Source: Nocardia anaemiae NBRC 100462 (GTDB taxonomy: Bacteria; Actinomycetota; Actinomycetes; Mycobacteriales; Mycobacteriaceae). Taken from it: a stretch of 49,578 bases of DNA. Below are positions 1 through 17,880 of this stretch, one piece after another. The stretch covers positions 1 through 49,578 of the forward strand of contig NZ_BDAZ01000078.1 of NCBI RefSeq assembly GCF_001612725.1, in the 5' to 3' direction. Each line of letters starts with the position of its first letter. The first letter of the stretch is position 1. Position numbers and translations under genes: made by a program. A model generated the notes under the pieces. That model saw nothing but the letters and a program-made list of their open reading frames with translations, did no database searches and had not been told where the DNA came from.

Positions 1-2
1 CG

Positions 3-10481
<10,479 letters not shown>

Positions 10482-10500
10482 TCGAGACCGCCTGGGCGGT

Positions 10501-10563
10501 ACCGGTAAGGCAAGAGCCCCGCACCTCGAACAGATGGAGGTGCGGGGCTCTTGCCTTACCGGT
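10501..10563. terminator. 27-bp perfect inverted repeat, bidirectional terminator
   Basis: Arms 10501-10527 and 10537-10563 are perfectly complementary over 27 bp around a 9-nt loop. The hairpin begins 20 bp after the NRPS stop, and its right edge touches the stop codon of the convergent small gene at 10563. Position and symmetry fit a terminator shared by both convergent transcripts. There is no long T-run, as is usual in actinobacteria. Confidence 0.85.
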
Positions 10564-10853
10564 CAGCTTCGAGGAAATCCGAGGTCGGATTCCCCGAGAA
10601 ACGTGTACTCGCCTTCATTGGCTTCGAGCAGACGACCAGCGAAGGTCATAGCCTCGATAAGAGCCTGGACCGCATCCACACCGAAGATAGCCCGAGTCAA
10701 CGGCTCCGCCTCCATGCCTTCGATCCGAACGGCGCACGAGTAGGAACCACCTTCGGACGGCTCGGGCTTCCCGAACGTGACGACCACGGGATCATCGCCC
10801 TTGCGAAGTTCGCGGGTCGCGATCGGTTCCCCAACCTCCCAGGTCATTGCCAT
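10563..10853 (-). CDS. Small conserved protein, resembles DUF6968
   Basis: A 96-residue acidic protein of unknown function. Its pattern (TWEVGEPIATREL, VVVTFGKPEP, YSCAVRIEGM, GVDAVQALIEAM) resembles the DUF6968 family from memory, with no catalytic motif visible. It is the last gene of a tightly packed minus-strand operon. The listed start is the outer ATG at 10853. A second in-frame ATG at 10847 would overlap the preceding stop as ATGA, so translational coupling is likely and the protein may be two residues shorter. Its stop codon abuts the long hairpin that also ends the NRPS. Confidence 0.75.
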   Translation of the reverse strand: MAMTWEVGEPIATRELRKGDDPVVVTFGKPEPSEGGSYSCAVRIEGMEAEPLTRAIFGVDAVQALIEAMTFAGRLLEANEGEYTFLGESDLGFPRS

Positions 10854-11029
10854 TGCCGCATCCTATCCAGCTCCGCCGAGCGCGGCAGGCGTGTCTGGTC
10901 CGCCCGGCCCAGCGCATCATCGAGCCGAGAAATATCGTTACGCAACGTTTCCCTTCCAATAGCTGACCGGCCGGAGCCGATCAGTAGTCCTGTGATGCGT
11001 CGGATTTCATCCCGCCCGTGTCCTCGCAT
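10844..11029 (-). CDS. Small charged hypothetical protein
   Basis: About 61 residues from the ATG at 11029; the open frame extends to 11086. The protein is Arg/Asp-rich with a probable helical core (IGRETLRNDISRLDDALG) and no recognised domain. It overlaps its downstream neighbour at an ATGA junction and its upstream neighbour by about 49 nt, a larger overlap than the other junctions, so the start is uncertain. The frame and its position between two coupled genes argue that it is real. Function unknown. Confidence 0.5.
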   Translation of the reverse strand: MRGHGRDEIRRITGLLIGSGRSAIGRETLRNDISRLDDALGRADQTRLPRSAELDRMRQWQ

Positions 11030-11151
11030 TCGATCCGTTCGCGGATTCCCCTGACGGACCGATTCTTCGGAATCCGTTCCGGCCATACGATTACGCCGAC
11101 CGTCACCGCCAGCGGTAGCCCGATCGCGACAACCCAGCCGAGCGTGATCAC
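10981..11151 (-). CDS. Small single-pass membrane protein
   Basis: A 56-residue protein starting with GTG at 11151. That start overlaps the upstream stop as GTGA, which is why it is preferred over an ATG at 11187. Residues 2-23 form one hydrophobic helix (ITLGWVVAIGLPLAVTVGVIV) ending in WPERIPKN, followed by a charged tail of about 30 residues. Expected topology is one transmembrane segment with a cytoplasmic tail. It is the second gene of the four-gene operon. No family recognised. Confidence 0.6.
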   Translation of the reverse strand: MITLGWVVAIGLPLAVTVGVIVWPERIPKNRSVRGIRERIECEDTGGMKSDASQDY

Positions 11152-11381
11152 GCCAGGTCTTGGAGGAGTCGCAGCACCGTGGCGCATGTCTCGGCGTCGG
11201 CAGGTTCGACAGGGTTGACGCGGTGACCCACGACGGCGGCCTCCGGAACCCGTTGCGGTAGTCCGCGATCGGCTGGAGTCCACAACTCCAGGTACACCCC
11301 TGGACTGTCGTTCTCGTCGCCGTAGTCGGCGACCTCCAACATCCCGCCTGGGAACACGAACAGTCTTGTGCGCCTGTCCAT
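11148..11381 (-). CDS. Small hypothetical protein, first gene of mini-gene operon
   Basis: A 77-residue protein. The ATG at 11381 is preceded by a good ribosome binding site (AGGAG, 7 nt away), so the longer open frame to 11528 is not used. The sequence (LFVFPGGMLEVADYGDENDSPGVYLELWTP, then a C-terminal helix ADAETCATVLRLLQDL) suggests a small alpha/beta protein, with no family recognised. It leads the minus-strand operon and is divergent from the DUF6879/XRE operon across about 220 bp. Confidence 0.65.
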   Translation of the reverse strand: MDRRTRLFVFPGGMLEVADYGDENDSPGVYLELWTPADRGLPQRVPEAAVVGHRVNPVEPADAETCATVLRLLQDLA

Positions 11382-11476
11382 CGCTACTCCTGTAGTCCGG
11401 TATTGGTAGGCACCCCGCGACCGGTTGGCGTCACATGTCACGGGGGCCAGTTCAGACGTTAAGGAGGGGCCCAGCA

Positions 11477-11526
11477 GCAACGCTAGAAAGTTGCAAAGAG
11501 TTGCCCAGATTCGTCTATCAGGCAAC
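11477..11526. promoter_or_regulatory. Cluster of GTTGC/GCAAC half-sites, candidate operator
   Basis: Four half-sites lie between the divergent small-gene operons: GCAAC at 11477, GTTGC at 11490 and 11500, GCAAC at 11522. The first pair makes an inverted repeat with an 8-nt spacer. The outer pair, GTTGCC 11500-11505 and GGCAAC 11521-11526, makes a 6-bp inverted repeat. The HTH protein encoded at 12444 is the obvious candidate binder. Inference from position and symmetry only. Confidence 0.35.
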
Positions 11527-11600
11527 AAAGGTCTGTGATTCCAGGGATCATGTACCCAGCACGAGAAACTTTGTGCACCAACTAGACAGGAGGCTTTGAC

Positions 11601-11927
11601 ATGGGCTTGAGGTTTCTTGGAAAGGGTGGCTCAGAGGTCACAGGATGCCCTTCCCTCTACGCCACCGACGACGGCTACCTAGCGCAGGGGTGGATCACCG
11701 ACCGACCCGAAACTGTTGAGATACCTCATCTCCTACTCGGCTTCCTGGAGCCGGATACGTTCATCGGAGCCACGCTCACCGACACCGGTAGGGGCACCTT
11801 CACCCTTACCGGTCAACCTGTAACCGACGCTGAGACGCTGGGACAGCTAGACCTAGCCGACAACGAAACTGCTATCGAAGTACCGATATCACGGAGGACG
11901 TTTTACGGTGCAGCACCTTCGAAATGA
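11601..11927 (+). CDS. Conserved actinobacterial protein next to DUF6879/XRE pair
   Basis: A 108-residue protein with an excellent AGGAGG site 7 nt before the ATG. The pattern MGLRFLGKGG, CPSLYATDDGYLAQGW and IEVPISRRTFYG belongs to a recurring uncharacterised family that I remember beside DUF6879 proteins and DUF5753-type HTH regulators in Streptomyces and Nocardia. No catalytic motif, signal peptide or membrane segment. It overlaps the next gene by 20 nt and so is probably co-transcribed. Base composition here is visibly less GC-rich than in the NRPS. Confidence 0.8.
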   Translation: MGLRFLGKGGSEVTGCPSLYATDDGYLAQGWITDRPETVEIPHLLLGFLEPDTFIGATLTDTGRGTFTLTGQPVTDAETLGQLDLADNETAIEVPISRRTFYGAAPSK

Positions 11928-12447
11928 TTGGTCAACCTGGTTGGGCTTCTTCCACGGTTGTAAGGCTCGAGCATTTCATTTGGAGGTCAGAGATGCTTAT
12001 GCCGTTCCACAGGAAAACGAACGCTTCCGCCGATTCCTCAACGGCGAGCCTCCGACGGTTGATGACTACAAGAACGATTGGGTTGCCCTCGTTCAAGATA
12101 CAACCGCGCGGGGTGTGGAAATTAGCCGGGTGCGAGTTGTAACCATCCCCCACTCGGATTACCAGCGATGGCTATTGTCTGTCACCAAGGGCAATGTGGA
12201 GGCGGGCGAAGATATTCGTTACGTACCGCGCCATCTCGCCGGGGAGGTGCCACCCGATGATTGGTGGCTCATCGATAATGATCGGGTGGTGTTCAACCTT
12301 GTTGACGAGCAGGGCGCACAGGCAGAATGGGTCGCCGTCACTACTGACTCCCGAATAGTCGAATACTGCCATAGTGTGAAACAACGGCTTTGGGATTTGG
12401 CTACGCCATACGTCGAATATGTCGATAGCGACTACGGCCGACAGTGA
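11908..12447 (+). CDS. DUF6879 family protein
   Basis: A 179-residue protein starting at GTG 11908. It carries the DUF6879 signature: WLGFF at the N-terminus, an RRFLNGEPP segment, SRVRVVTIPHSDYQRW, then a WWLIDNDRVVFNLVDEQG strand pair. Function is not established. In actinobacteria this family is usually encoded beside a DUF5753/Scr1-type HTH protein, as here, which suggests a partner or effector regulated by that protein. The stop codon overlaps the regulator's start (GTGA), so the two are coupled. Confidence 0.85.
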   Translation: MQHLRNDWSTWLGFFHGCKARAFHLEVRDAYAVPQENERFRRFLNGEPPTVDDYKNDWVALVQDTTARGVEISRVRVVTIPHSDYQRWLLSVTKGNVEAGEDIRYVPRHLAGEVPPDDWWLIDNDRVVFNLVDEQGAQAEWVAVTTDSRIVEYCHSVKQRLWDLATPYVEYVDSDYGRQ

Positions 12448-13277
12448 CAGGTGTTGACGACGCGCGGGAAGCTCTCGGGGCGCGGCTCCGGGAGCTTCGC
12501 CGCAGATCGGGTATCACCGGCAGGAGGCTCGCCTCTCTGTCTGGCTGGCACCCGTCGAAAGTCTCGAAGATCGAATATGGCCGGATCAAGCCGTCTGACT
12601 CCGATATTCGCGCATATTGTGATCATGCGAATGCAGCTGACCAACTCGAGGACCTGCTCGCGACCCTCTACAACATCGATACTGCTTATCTGGAGTGGCG
12701 GCGAATCCTTGCTACCGGAGTGAAGCGCAGACAGCAGAAATCTGTGAAGCTCGAAGCGGAGGCGAATAACCTCCGTGTCTATACCACTCAGGTAGTTCCT
12801 GGCCTCCTCCAGACCGCCGAATACGCTGAGTCCATCCTCAGGCGTCATGTCGAGTTCTATCGAGTGCCCGATGATGTGGAAGAAGGTGTTTCCAAGCGGA
12901 TGGACCGGCAACGCATTCTTTATCAGCGTGAACACCGGTTTCACTTCCTGATCAGTGAGCAGTCGCTATTCACGACTGTTGGGAATGACGATGTGATGCG
13001 AGGGCAACTCGATAGGTTAGCATCAATCATCGGAATGCCCCGGATCACTATAGGTATCATTCCGGCTATTGCTGAAGCACTCATCGTTTCGAATAGCTTT
13101 GTCATGTTCGACAACCGCATGGTTATGGTTGAGAGCACAGCGGCAGAGCTGACAATCACTCAGCCGCGAGAAGTTGCGATCTACGGCCGGGCGTTCGATG
13201 TGCTTGCCGGTCAATCGGTTACAGGGGAGACAGCGCGGGAACTCATCCGGAGGGCGCTGGAAAGGCGGGCTAGATAG
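12444..13277 (+). CDS. XRE-family regulator with DUF5753 (Scr1-type) C-terminus
   Basis: A 277-residue protein. Residues 8-60 form a Cro/C1-type helix-turn-helix (LRELRRRSGITGRRLASLSGWHPSKVSKIE). The rest matches the DUF5753/Scr1-like domain, with the hallmark VVPGLLQTAEYAESIL and the later RQRILY and FLISEQSL segments. These proteins act as antitoxin-like transcriptional regulators paired with a small partner, classically DUF397; no DUF397 gene is present and DUF6879 occupies that place. It starts with GTG overlapping the previous stop. Likely autoregulatory. Confidence 0.92.
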   Translation: MTGVDDAREALGARLRELRRRSGITGRRLASLSGWHPSKVSKIEYGRIKPSDSDIRAYCDHANAADQLEDLLATLYNIDTAYLEWRRILATGVKRRQQKSVKLEAEANNLRVYTTQVVPGLLQTAEYAESILRRHVEFYRVPDDVEEGVSKRMDRQRILYQREHRFHFLISEQSLFTTVGNDDVMRGQLDRLASIIGMPRITIGIIPAIAEALIVSNSFVMFDNRMVMVESTAAELTITQPREVAIYGRAFDVLAGQSVTGETARELIRRALERRAR

Positions 13278-13304
13278 CCGTCGCAGTGCAGGGCCACGGC
13301 TATC
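13273..13304. terminator. Bidirectional hairpin between convergent genes
   Basis: GATAGCCGT (13273-13281) and ACGGCTATC (13296-13304) form a 9-bp perfect stem around a 14-nt loop. It overlaps the stop of the XRE gene and lies before the convergent hydrolase stop, fitting a shared terminator. Confidence 0.6.
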
Positions 13305-13317
13305 ACTCGTTCGCCGA

Positions 13318-14703
13318 TCAGCCCATGGTCGAGACCCGATTGAACATCCGTCCGGCCATATCAGCGCCCACGATCCGGCCGCGTTCGTCGCGGGTGAAGA
13401 AACCGCGCTGGCCCTGCAGGCCGCCGCTGGTGACGATGTATTCGTCGCGCTCGCCGGGGAGCAGGCCGAGTCCGGCTGCCGGAAGGTCCGGGGGCAGTTC
13501 GATTTCCGAGGCCGCACGGATCTCGGGTTTGATTCCACAGGCGATCGTCAGGCCGGTCTCGTCGGTGCCGATGGTGAGTGTCATGGCGTCGATTTCGTAG
13601 TCGCCGATGAATTCCTCAGCGCGTGCCGGATCGAAGGGGAGTGGTTCGGGATCCCTATCGATCAACCCGAGGTAATGCTCGAGTGCCCAGCGCACCACGG
13701 CCTGGTTGAATTGGATGCCGTCGTCCGGGCCCGCGTTGGACATGACGGTAATGGCGAAGTTCCGCTCTGGCACGGTGACGAGTTCGGCGAATTGGCCGTT
13801 CGATGAGCCACCGTGGGCGGCGATTCGCACACCGTCCGTATCGCGCAGGAACCAGCAGATGCCGAAGGCGTCGCCGAGCGAGCTGCCATGCAACTCGACG
13901 GTCTGCTCCTTCATCCGTGCCAGCGTCTCGGCGGGCATCAGACGTTCACCGCTTTCGGCGCGGCCGTCGCCGAGTTGGAAACGCGCCCAGCGCAATTGGT
14001 CGGCAACCGACGACACGAGGCCGCCGCCCGGATTGTTGGCGCGGGTGTCCTTCCACTGGCTTGCGACCGACAGCGCGCCGTCCGCACCGCGATTGTGCCC
14101 GACCGCGAAGCGCCGAGTCATGATCTCGCTCAACAGATATCGACTGCGCGACAACCCGATCGGGTCGAGCAGCAACTGTGCGACCGCCTTCTCGAAGGTC
14201 AGCCCGGTCACCTTCTCGATGACCCGCCCCAGCAGGTTGTACCCGGCCTGCGAATAGGAAGCGCGAGCACCGACCGGCCCGATCAGCTCCAACTCGTTCA
14301 TGCGCGCCACATATTCGGCCAGCGCGTCATCCCCGTCCCCGGTCTCGACGATCAGCCGAATCCCCAGCCCCGCAGTGTGATTGAGTAGATTGAACACCGT
14401 CATCTCGGCGGCGGCCGCCTCATCGCCCAGCACCAACTCCGGCACGTACCGCCGCACCGGCGCATCCAACTCGACCTTGCCCTCCGCGACCAGCCGCATC
14501 ACCGCCGTCGCGGTGAACGTCTTACTCACCGACCCCAACACGAACATGGTGTCCCGATCCACCGGCACCGGACTCTCGATACTCGTCACCCCATGCGCGG
14601 CGAAAACCTCCCGCCCATCAACCCAAACCCCAACCGCCGCCCCCGGCACCCCGAACTTGCGAGCCGTGGCCTCGACGAATTCGGCCAGCGCAGTATCAGA
14701 CAT
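13318..14703 (-). CDS. Serine beta-lactamase-fold hydrolase (class C / EstB-like)
   Basis: A 461-residue protein. The ATG at 14703 is preceded by a GGAAGGGA-type binding site; the longer frame to 14877 would run through a palindromic operator. The SxxK nucleophile motif is SVSK in MFVLGSVSKTFTATAV. The usual YSN motif reads YSQ in ASYSQAGYNLLG. HGGSSNG stands for the third active-site motif. A C-terminal lipocalin-like domain follows (EEFIGDYEIDAMTLTIG). Members are esterases, D-aminopeptidases or beta-lactamases, so the substrate is not predictable. No signal peptide with this start. YSQ is a departure that may alter activity. Confidence 0.88.
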   Translation of the reverse strand: MSDTALAEFVEATARKFGVPGAAVGVWVDGREVFAAHGVTSIESPVPVDRDTMFVLGSVSKTFTATAVMRLVAEGKVELDAPVRRYVPELVLGDEAAAAEMTVFNLLNHTAGLGIRLIVETGDGDDALAEYVARMNELELIGPVGARASYSQAGYNLLGRVIEKVTGLTFEKAVAQLLLDPIGLSRSRYLLSEIMTRRFAVGHNRGADGALSVASQWKDTRANNPGGGLVSSVADQLRWARFQLGDGRAESGERLMPAETLARMKEQTVELHGSSLGDAFGICWFLRDTDGVRIAAHGGSSNGQFAELVTVPERNFAITVMSNAGPDDGIQFNQAVVRWALEHYLGLIDRDPEPLPFDPARAEEFIGDYEIDAMTLTIGTDETGLTIACGIKPEIRAASEIELPPDLPAAGLGLLPGERDEYIVTSGGLQGQRGFFTRDERGRIVGADMAGRMFNRVSTMG

Positions 14704-14843
14704 GTCATTCCCTTCCATCCGTGTTCGCCCGTGACGACAAGGTCTCTCGATCCGGTATCGCGTGCGTCCGGGGCTGAACAGAAGGATGCCCACCTCCGCT
14801 GACACGGCGCTGATACGAACAGCTCGGTATAGGCTCGCTGCAA

Positions 14844-14866
14844 TGCACTGCATTTGATGCAGTGCA
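14844..14866. promoter_or_regulatory. Perfect 10-bp-arm palindrome, candidate operator
   Basis: TGCACTGCAT (14844-14853), 3-nt spacer, ATGCAGTGCA (14857-14866). It lies in the 227-bp gap between the divergent hydrolase and Uma2 genes, 140 bp upstream of the hydrolase start. The 23-bp symmetric form is typical of TetR, MarR or GntR sites, but no regulator gene is adjacent. Confidence 0.6.
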
Positions 14867-14930
14867 CTAAACTTCATTCGAGTCGAAGAAGGTCGTTGTA
14901 TCCCGTTCGGCGAGGTAGGAGGTGGCTACG

Positions 14931-15506
14931 ATGGCAATGCCCATTCCCCGGTCCGACCGTTGGACCGCCGAGGACCTCGATCACATGCCCGAAGACGGAT
15001 TACGATACGAGGTGCTGAATGGCCAGCTCGTCGTGAACGCTGCTCCCAAGCCTCGCCATCAATGGCTGATTCAATGGCTGGCCCGAGCACTTGCTGATAC
15101 CGTGCCACCCGGCTACGTAGTGCTCGAGGGCGTTGGGGTGCTGATCGGCGACGACGAGCCGATTCCGGATGTCATGGTCGTTACTGGCCCGATCGACTGG
15201 GATGCGCGCGGAGTGCCCGCCGAGCAGGTCGAACTGGTGGTCGAAGTGGTGTCCAAATCCACCACGTTGCAGGACCGGATGGTCAAGCCTGTGCTATACG
15301 CGTCGGCCGGGATCCCGAACTACTGGCGCGTCGAGATCAACCCGTTCAAAGGCCAGCTCCTCAACGAAACCTTGCCTGTTCTCTTCGCTTATGCGCTAGG
15401 ACCGGACGAAACCTACGAACCTACGCACCGGGTGGCAGCCGGAGACACTGCCACCCTGCGTAGTCCCTTCGAATTCACCGTCGATCCGGCGTCACTGATG
15501 CCCTGA
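14931..15506 (+). CDS. Uma2 family (DUF820) endonuclease-like protein
   Basis: A 191-residue protein with the Uma2/DUF820 restriction-endonuclease-like fold. It shows the entry segment WTAEDLDHMPEDGLRYEVLNGQLVV, a PDVMVV segment carrying the metal-binding Asp, and VELVVEVVSKST with the following Glu, then a conserved Lys-Tyr region (KPVLYASAGIPNYW). These proteins are predicted nucleases of unclear role, often in many copies per genome. The ATG at 14931 is preceded by AGGAGG at the right distance, which decides against the GTG at 14922. It ends convergently, overlapping the peroxiredoxin-like gene by 15 bp. Confidence 0.9.
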   Translation: MAMPIPRSDRWTAEDLDHMPEDGLRYEVLNGQLVVNAAPKPRHQWLIQWLARALADTVPPGYVVLEGVGVLIGDDEPIPDVMVVTGPIDWDARGVPAEQVELVVEVVSKSTTLQDRMVKPVLYASAGIPNYWRVEINPFKGQLLNETLPVLFAYALGPDETYEPTHRVAAGDTATLRSPFEFTVDPASLMP

Positions 15507-16064
15507 TCCAGACTTATCGCGGTCAGGTACGAACGCGAGCAGTTCAGCGACCGACCATTGGTCATCGGCATGGGCACCGAGTTTGCTGGCGACTACCCGT
15601 CCGTCGGGCGCGATGAGGAAGTCGCCGGGGAGGCCTAGGCGGCCGCCTTCGGGTTGCGTTGGGGGAGCGGGCTTTTCCTTGCGGAGGACAGCCAGGGTCG
15701 CTGTGGTGACGCCACGGATGATGGTGGGCCAGGCGCGGGGGTCGAGTAGTGCGCGGGGTTTGGCTTCGATGCCGAATTCGCGGTAGAGGGTTCGGGCCGG
15801 GTCGGCGATCAGGTCGAAGGGGAGGTCGCCTTCGTATTTGCGCAATTCGTCTGCGCTGGAATGGAATACGACGACCTCGCGGATATCGGCGGCGAGGATT
15901 TCGGCGTGCCGGGCCGCGAACGAGCGCAGGTGCAGGTTGCAGATGGGGCATCCGGCGAAGCGGCGGAACTGCAGATGGATCAGGCAATCCTGGTCCGGAA
16001 TCCGAATAGTGCTGTCGGCGATGGTGACCAGCTCCCGGGCGGGCACCGTGGTCGGCAATGGCAT
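15492..16064 (-). CDS. Peroxiredoxin-like (AhpC/TSA) protein
   Basis: A 190-residue thioredoxin-fold protein of the peroxiredoxin-like group. The redox motif is CPIC in RRFAGCPICNLHLRSF, followed by a VVVFHSS strand, a helix with ADELRKYEGDLPFDLIADP, and GDFLIAPDGRVV near the C-terminus. It probably reduces peroxides or serves as a thiol oxidoreductase in the cytoplasm. It is divergent from a TetR gene 71 bp away, with a palindrome between them, so repression by that regulator is likely. Confidence 0.87.
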   Translation of the reverse strand: MPLPTTVPARELVTIADSTIRIPDQDCLIHLQFRRFAGCPICNLHLRSFAARHAEILAADIREVVVFHSSADELRKYEGDLPFDLIADPARTLYREFGIEAKPRALLDPRAWPTIIRGVTTATLAVLRKEKPAPPTQPEGGRLGLPGDFLIAPDGRVVASKLGAHADDQWSVAELLAFVPDRDKSGSGHQ

Positions 16065-16077
16065 GGAAACTCCTTTC

Positions 16078-16100
16078 GTAGGTGTACGACGTACGCCTAC
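16078..16100. promoter_or_regulatory. Candidate TetR operator
   Basis: GTAGGTGTACG, a central A at 16089, then CGTACGCCTAC: arms match at 10 of 11 positions. It sits between the divergent peroxiredoxin-like gene and the TetR gene. Further GTAC-containing sequence follows to 16125. Confidence 0.55.
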
Positions 16101-16135
16101 GACAAGTATGCGCGTACCTTGTACGCTGTCAACCC

Positions 16136-16750
16136 GTGCCCCGCCCTCGCTCGCTGACCAGCCCCGCCATCGCGGCCGCCGCCATCGCGGTGCTCGACCG
16201 CGACGGTCTGTCCGGCCTCACCATGCGCGCGGTCGCGAAGGAACTCCGCATCGCCACCATGGGGCTCTACCGCTACGTCGCCGACCGCGACGAACTCGAG
16301 CTGCTGGTCGTCGACCATCTCCTGGCAGACATCGACCTCACGCCACCGACTGCACCCGACTGGCGCGACCGCATCGCGGCCCTACTGGACCGCATGCGCA
16401 CGACGGTCTCCGCCCACCCGGCAACGGTCCCGCTGGTCGTGCGCCACCGCCAGTCCGCCCCCAACAGCCTGCGCTGGATCGAAGCCACACTGACCGTGCT
16501 CACCGATGCGGGTTTCACCGGCGTCGGTCGAGTCCTGGCCCAGCGAACCCTCATGGCCTTCCTGCTCGGCCATCTCCAGAACGAGCACTACGGCCCACTC
16601 TCCGGCGCGGGCACCGCCGCGATGGCCGGACTGGCACCGGCCGACTATCCGGTACTCGTCGAAACCGCCGCCGACGCCCGAAATGTCGATGCCGAGACGG
16701 AATTCCGCCTCGGCATCGAAATTGTCCTGCGCGGCCTCGTGCCTAGATGA
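16136..16750 (+). CDS. TetR family transcriptional regulator (TetR_C-type)
   Basis: A 204-residue protein starting at GTG 16136; the open frame to 16082 would translate the operator. The N-terminal HTH is clear: SPAIAAAAIAVLDRDGLSGLTMRAVAKELRIATMGLYRYVADRDEL. The C-terminal region resembles the tetracycline-repressor-like ligand domain. It probably represses itself and the divergent peroxiredoxin-like gene. Its end overlaps the convergent SGNH hydrolase gene by 8 bp. Confidence 0.9.
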   Translation: MPRPRSLTSPAIAAAAIAVLDRDGLSGLTMRAVAKELRIATMGLYRYVADRDELELLVVDHLLADIDLTPPTAPDWRDRIAALLDRMRTTVSAHPATVPLVVRHRQSAPNSLRWIEATLTVLTDAGFTGVGRVLAQRTLMAFLLGHLQNEHYGPLSGAGTAAMAGLAPADYPVLVETAADARNVDAETEFRLGIEIVLRGLVPR

Positions 16751-17867
16751 GCCCCGGAATGGACATGATCTCACCCATGATGCGGTGACCGGTATCGTTC
16801 AAATGCAGGCCGTCGCCGCTGTCCAGATCGGGTCGGATGAAGTCGGGATCGTTCGGATCCTCCACGGCGGCAGCCACATCGAACACCGCATCGAAAACGG
16901 TTGTGGTGCGCAGCCATTCGTTGATCTGATGGCGGACCACGCGGCCCTCGGCGACATTGAGGTCCGGATAGATGACACCGGCGAAGGGCCCGATGGTGTT
17001 GGCGTACACCGCGAGTCCGGCTGCATGCGCACGTCCGGCCAACTCCGTGAAACCGGCGATGAGCGCCTCGGCGGATGACGTGCTGTTGTCGAGGATCAAA
17101 TCGTTGATACCGAAGTTCAGGACCACATGCGTCACACCGGGAACCGCGAGCACATCGCGGTCGAAACGGGCCAGGCCGTGTTCGCCGACCTGATCGGTCA
17201 GCAGTCGGGTCCCACCGATGCCTTGATTGAGAACCCAACCGCTGCTGAGGCGTTCGTTCAGGACGTCGACGGAACGATGGTTCGCACCCGAGGTCGATCC
17301 GACGCCTTCGAACCAGGAGTCGCCGAACGCGACAACGATCGGGCCATTCGCCGAGGTGAGCACGTCGACGCCGGTCACATAGAAGCGCGAGGTGGTCTCC
17401 TCGGCTTCGGTTAGCGCGAGTGCGGTGACCTGATCGCCAGCGGCCACGAAGCTGGGTTCCATCGGCAGCTGCGAAAACGGCGCCAGGCTAGTCTTTTCCG
17501 GCAGGTAAATGCTCAGCACCAGATCCGTACCGGCCGCTGTAGCGAAATCGACTGGGTCACTGACGATATCGGCCCCGGCGGGAATGACGACTTGTGCCTT
17601 GCCGTCGAAGCGCAGCTCGGTATCGGTCTCCGCGACGATCTCCACCCCCGACTTGCGCAGCGCGATGCGGGCCGCGCCGAGGCTCACCGGCGTCGAGCCG
17701 TAACGGTTCGTCAGCCGCACCCGCAGCTGCTCGCCGCCGCCAACCAGGTGCAGCACCTGACGCACCGTCTCATCGGCGAACCCGCGTGGCTCGGCGAAAC
17801 GAATCCGCTCGGCAGGATCGACCAGCGTGGAACGGAAGCCAGCGACCCAGCGCGAAGAGGTAGTCAT
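16743..17867 (-). CDS. SGNH/GDSL hydrolase
   Basis: A 374-residue protein. An N-terminal beta-rich domain (about residues 1-175, with RQVLHLVGGGEQLRVRLTNRYG) precedes an SGNH domain. Block I is VAFGDSWFEG with the catalytic Ser, the block II Gly is in NQGIGGTRLL, block III is NFGINDL, and block V is SGDGLHLND with the Asp/His pair. Probably an esterase or acetyl-esterase acting on a carbohydrate. The ATG at 17867 is preceded by GGAG 6 nt away. No signal peptide seen, so probably cytoplasmic. Divergent from a MarR regulator. Confidence 0.92.
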   Translation of the reverse strand: MTTSSRWVAGFRSTLVDPAERIRFAEPRGFADETVRQVLHLVGGGEQLRVRLTNRYGSTPVSLGAARIALRKSGVEIVAETDTELRFDGKAQVVIPAGADIVSDPVDFATAAGTDLVLSIYLPEKTSLAPFSQLPMEPSFVAAGDQVTALALTEAEETTSRFYVTGVDVLTSANGPIVVAFGDSWFEGVGSTSGANHRSVDVLNERLSSGWVLNQGIGGTRLLTDQVGEHGLARFDRDVLAVPGVTHVVLNFGINDLILDNSTSSAEALIAGFTELAGRAHAAGLAVYANTIGPFAGVIYPDLNVAEGRVVRHQINEWLRTTTVFDAVFDVAAAVEDPNDPDFIRPDLDSGDGLHLNDTGHRIMGEIMSIPGLI

Positions 17868-17880
17868 CGGAATCTCCATT

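Noticed and set aside
11382..11528. Longer start for the first mini-gene
   Set aside because: The extension lacks a binding site and would cover the GTTGC/GCAAC control region. ATG 11381 has a good AGGAG.
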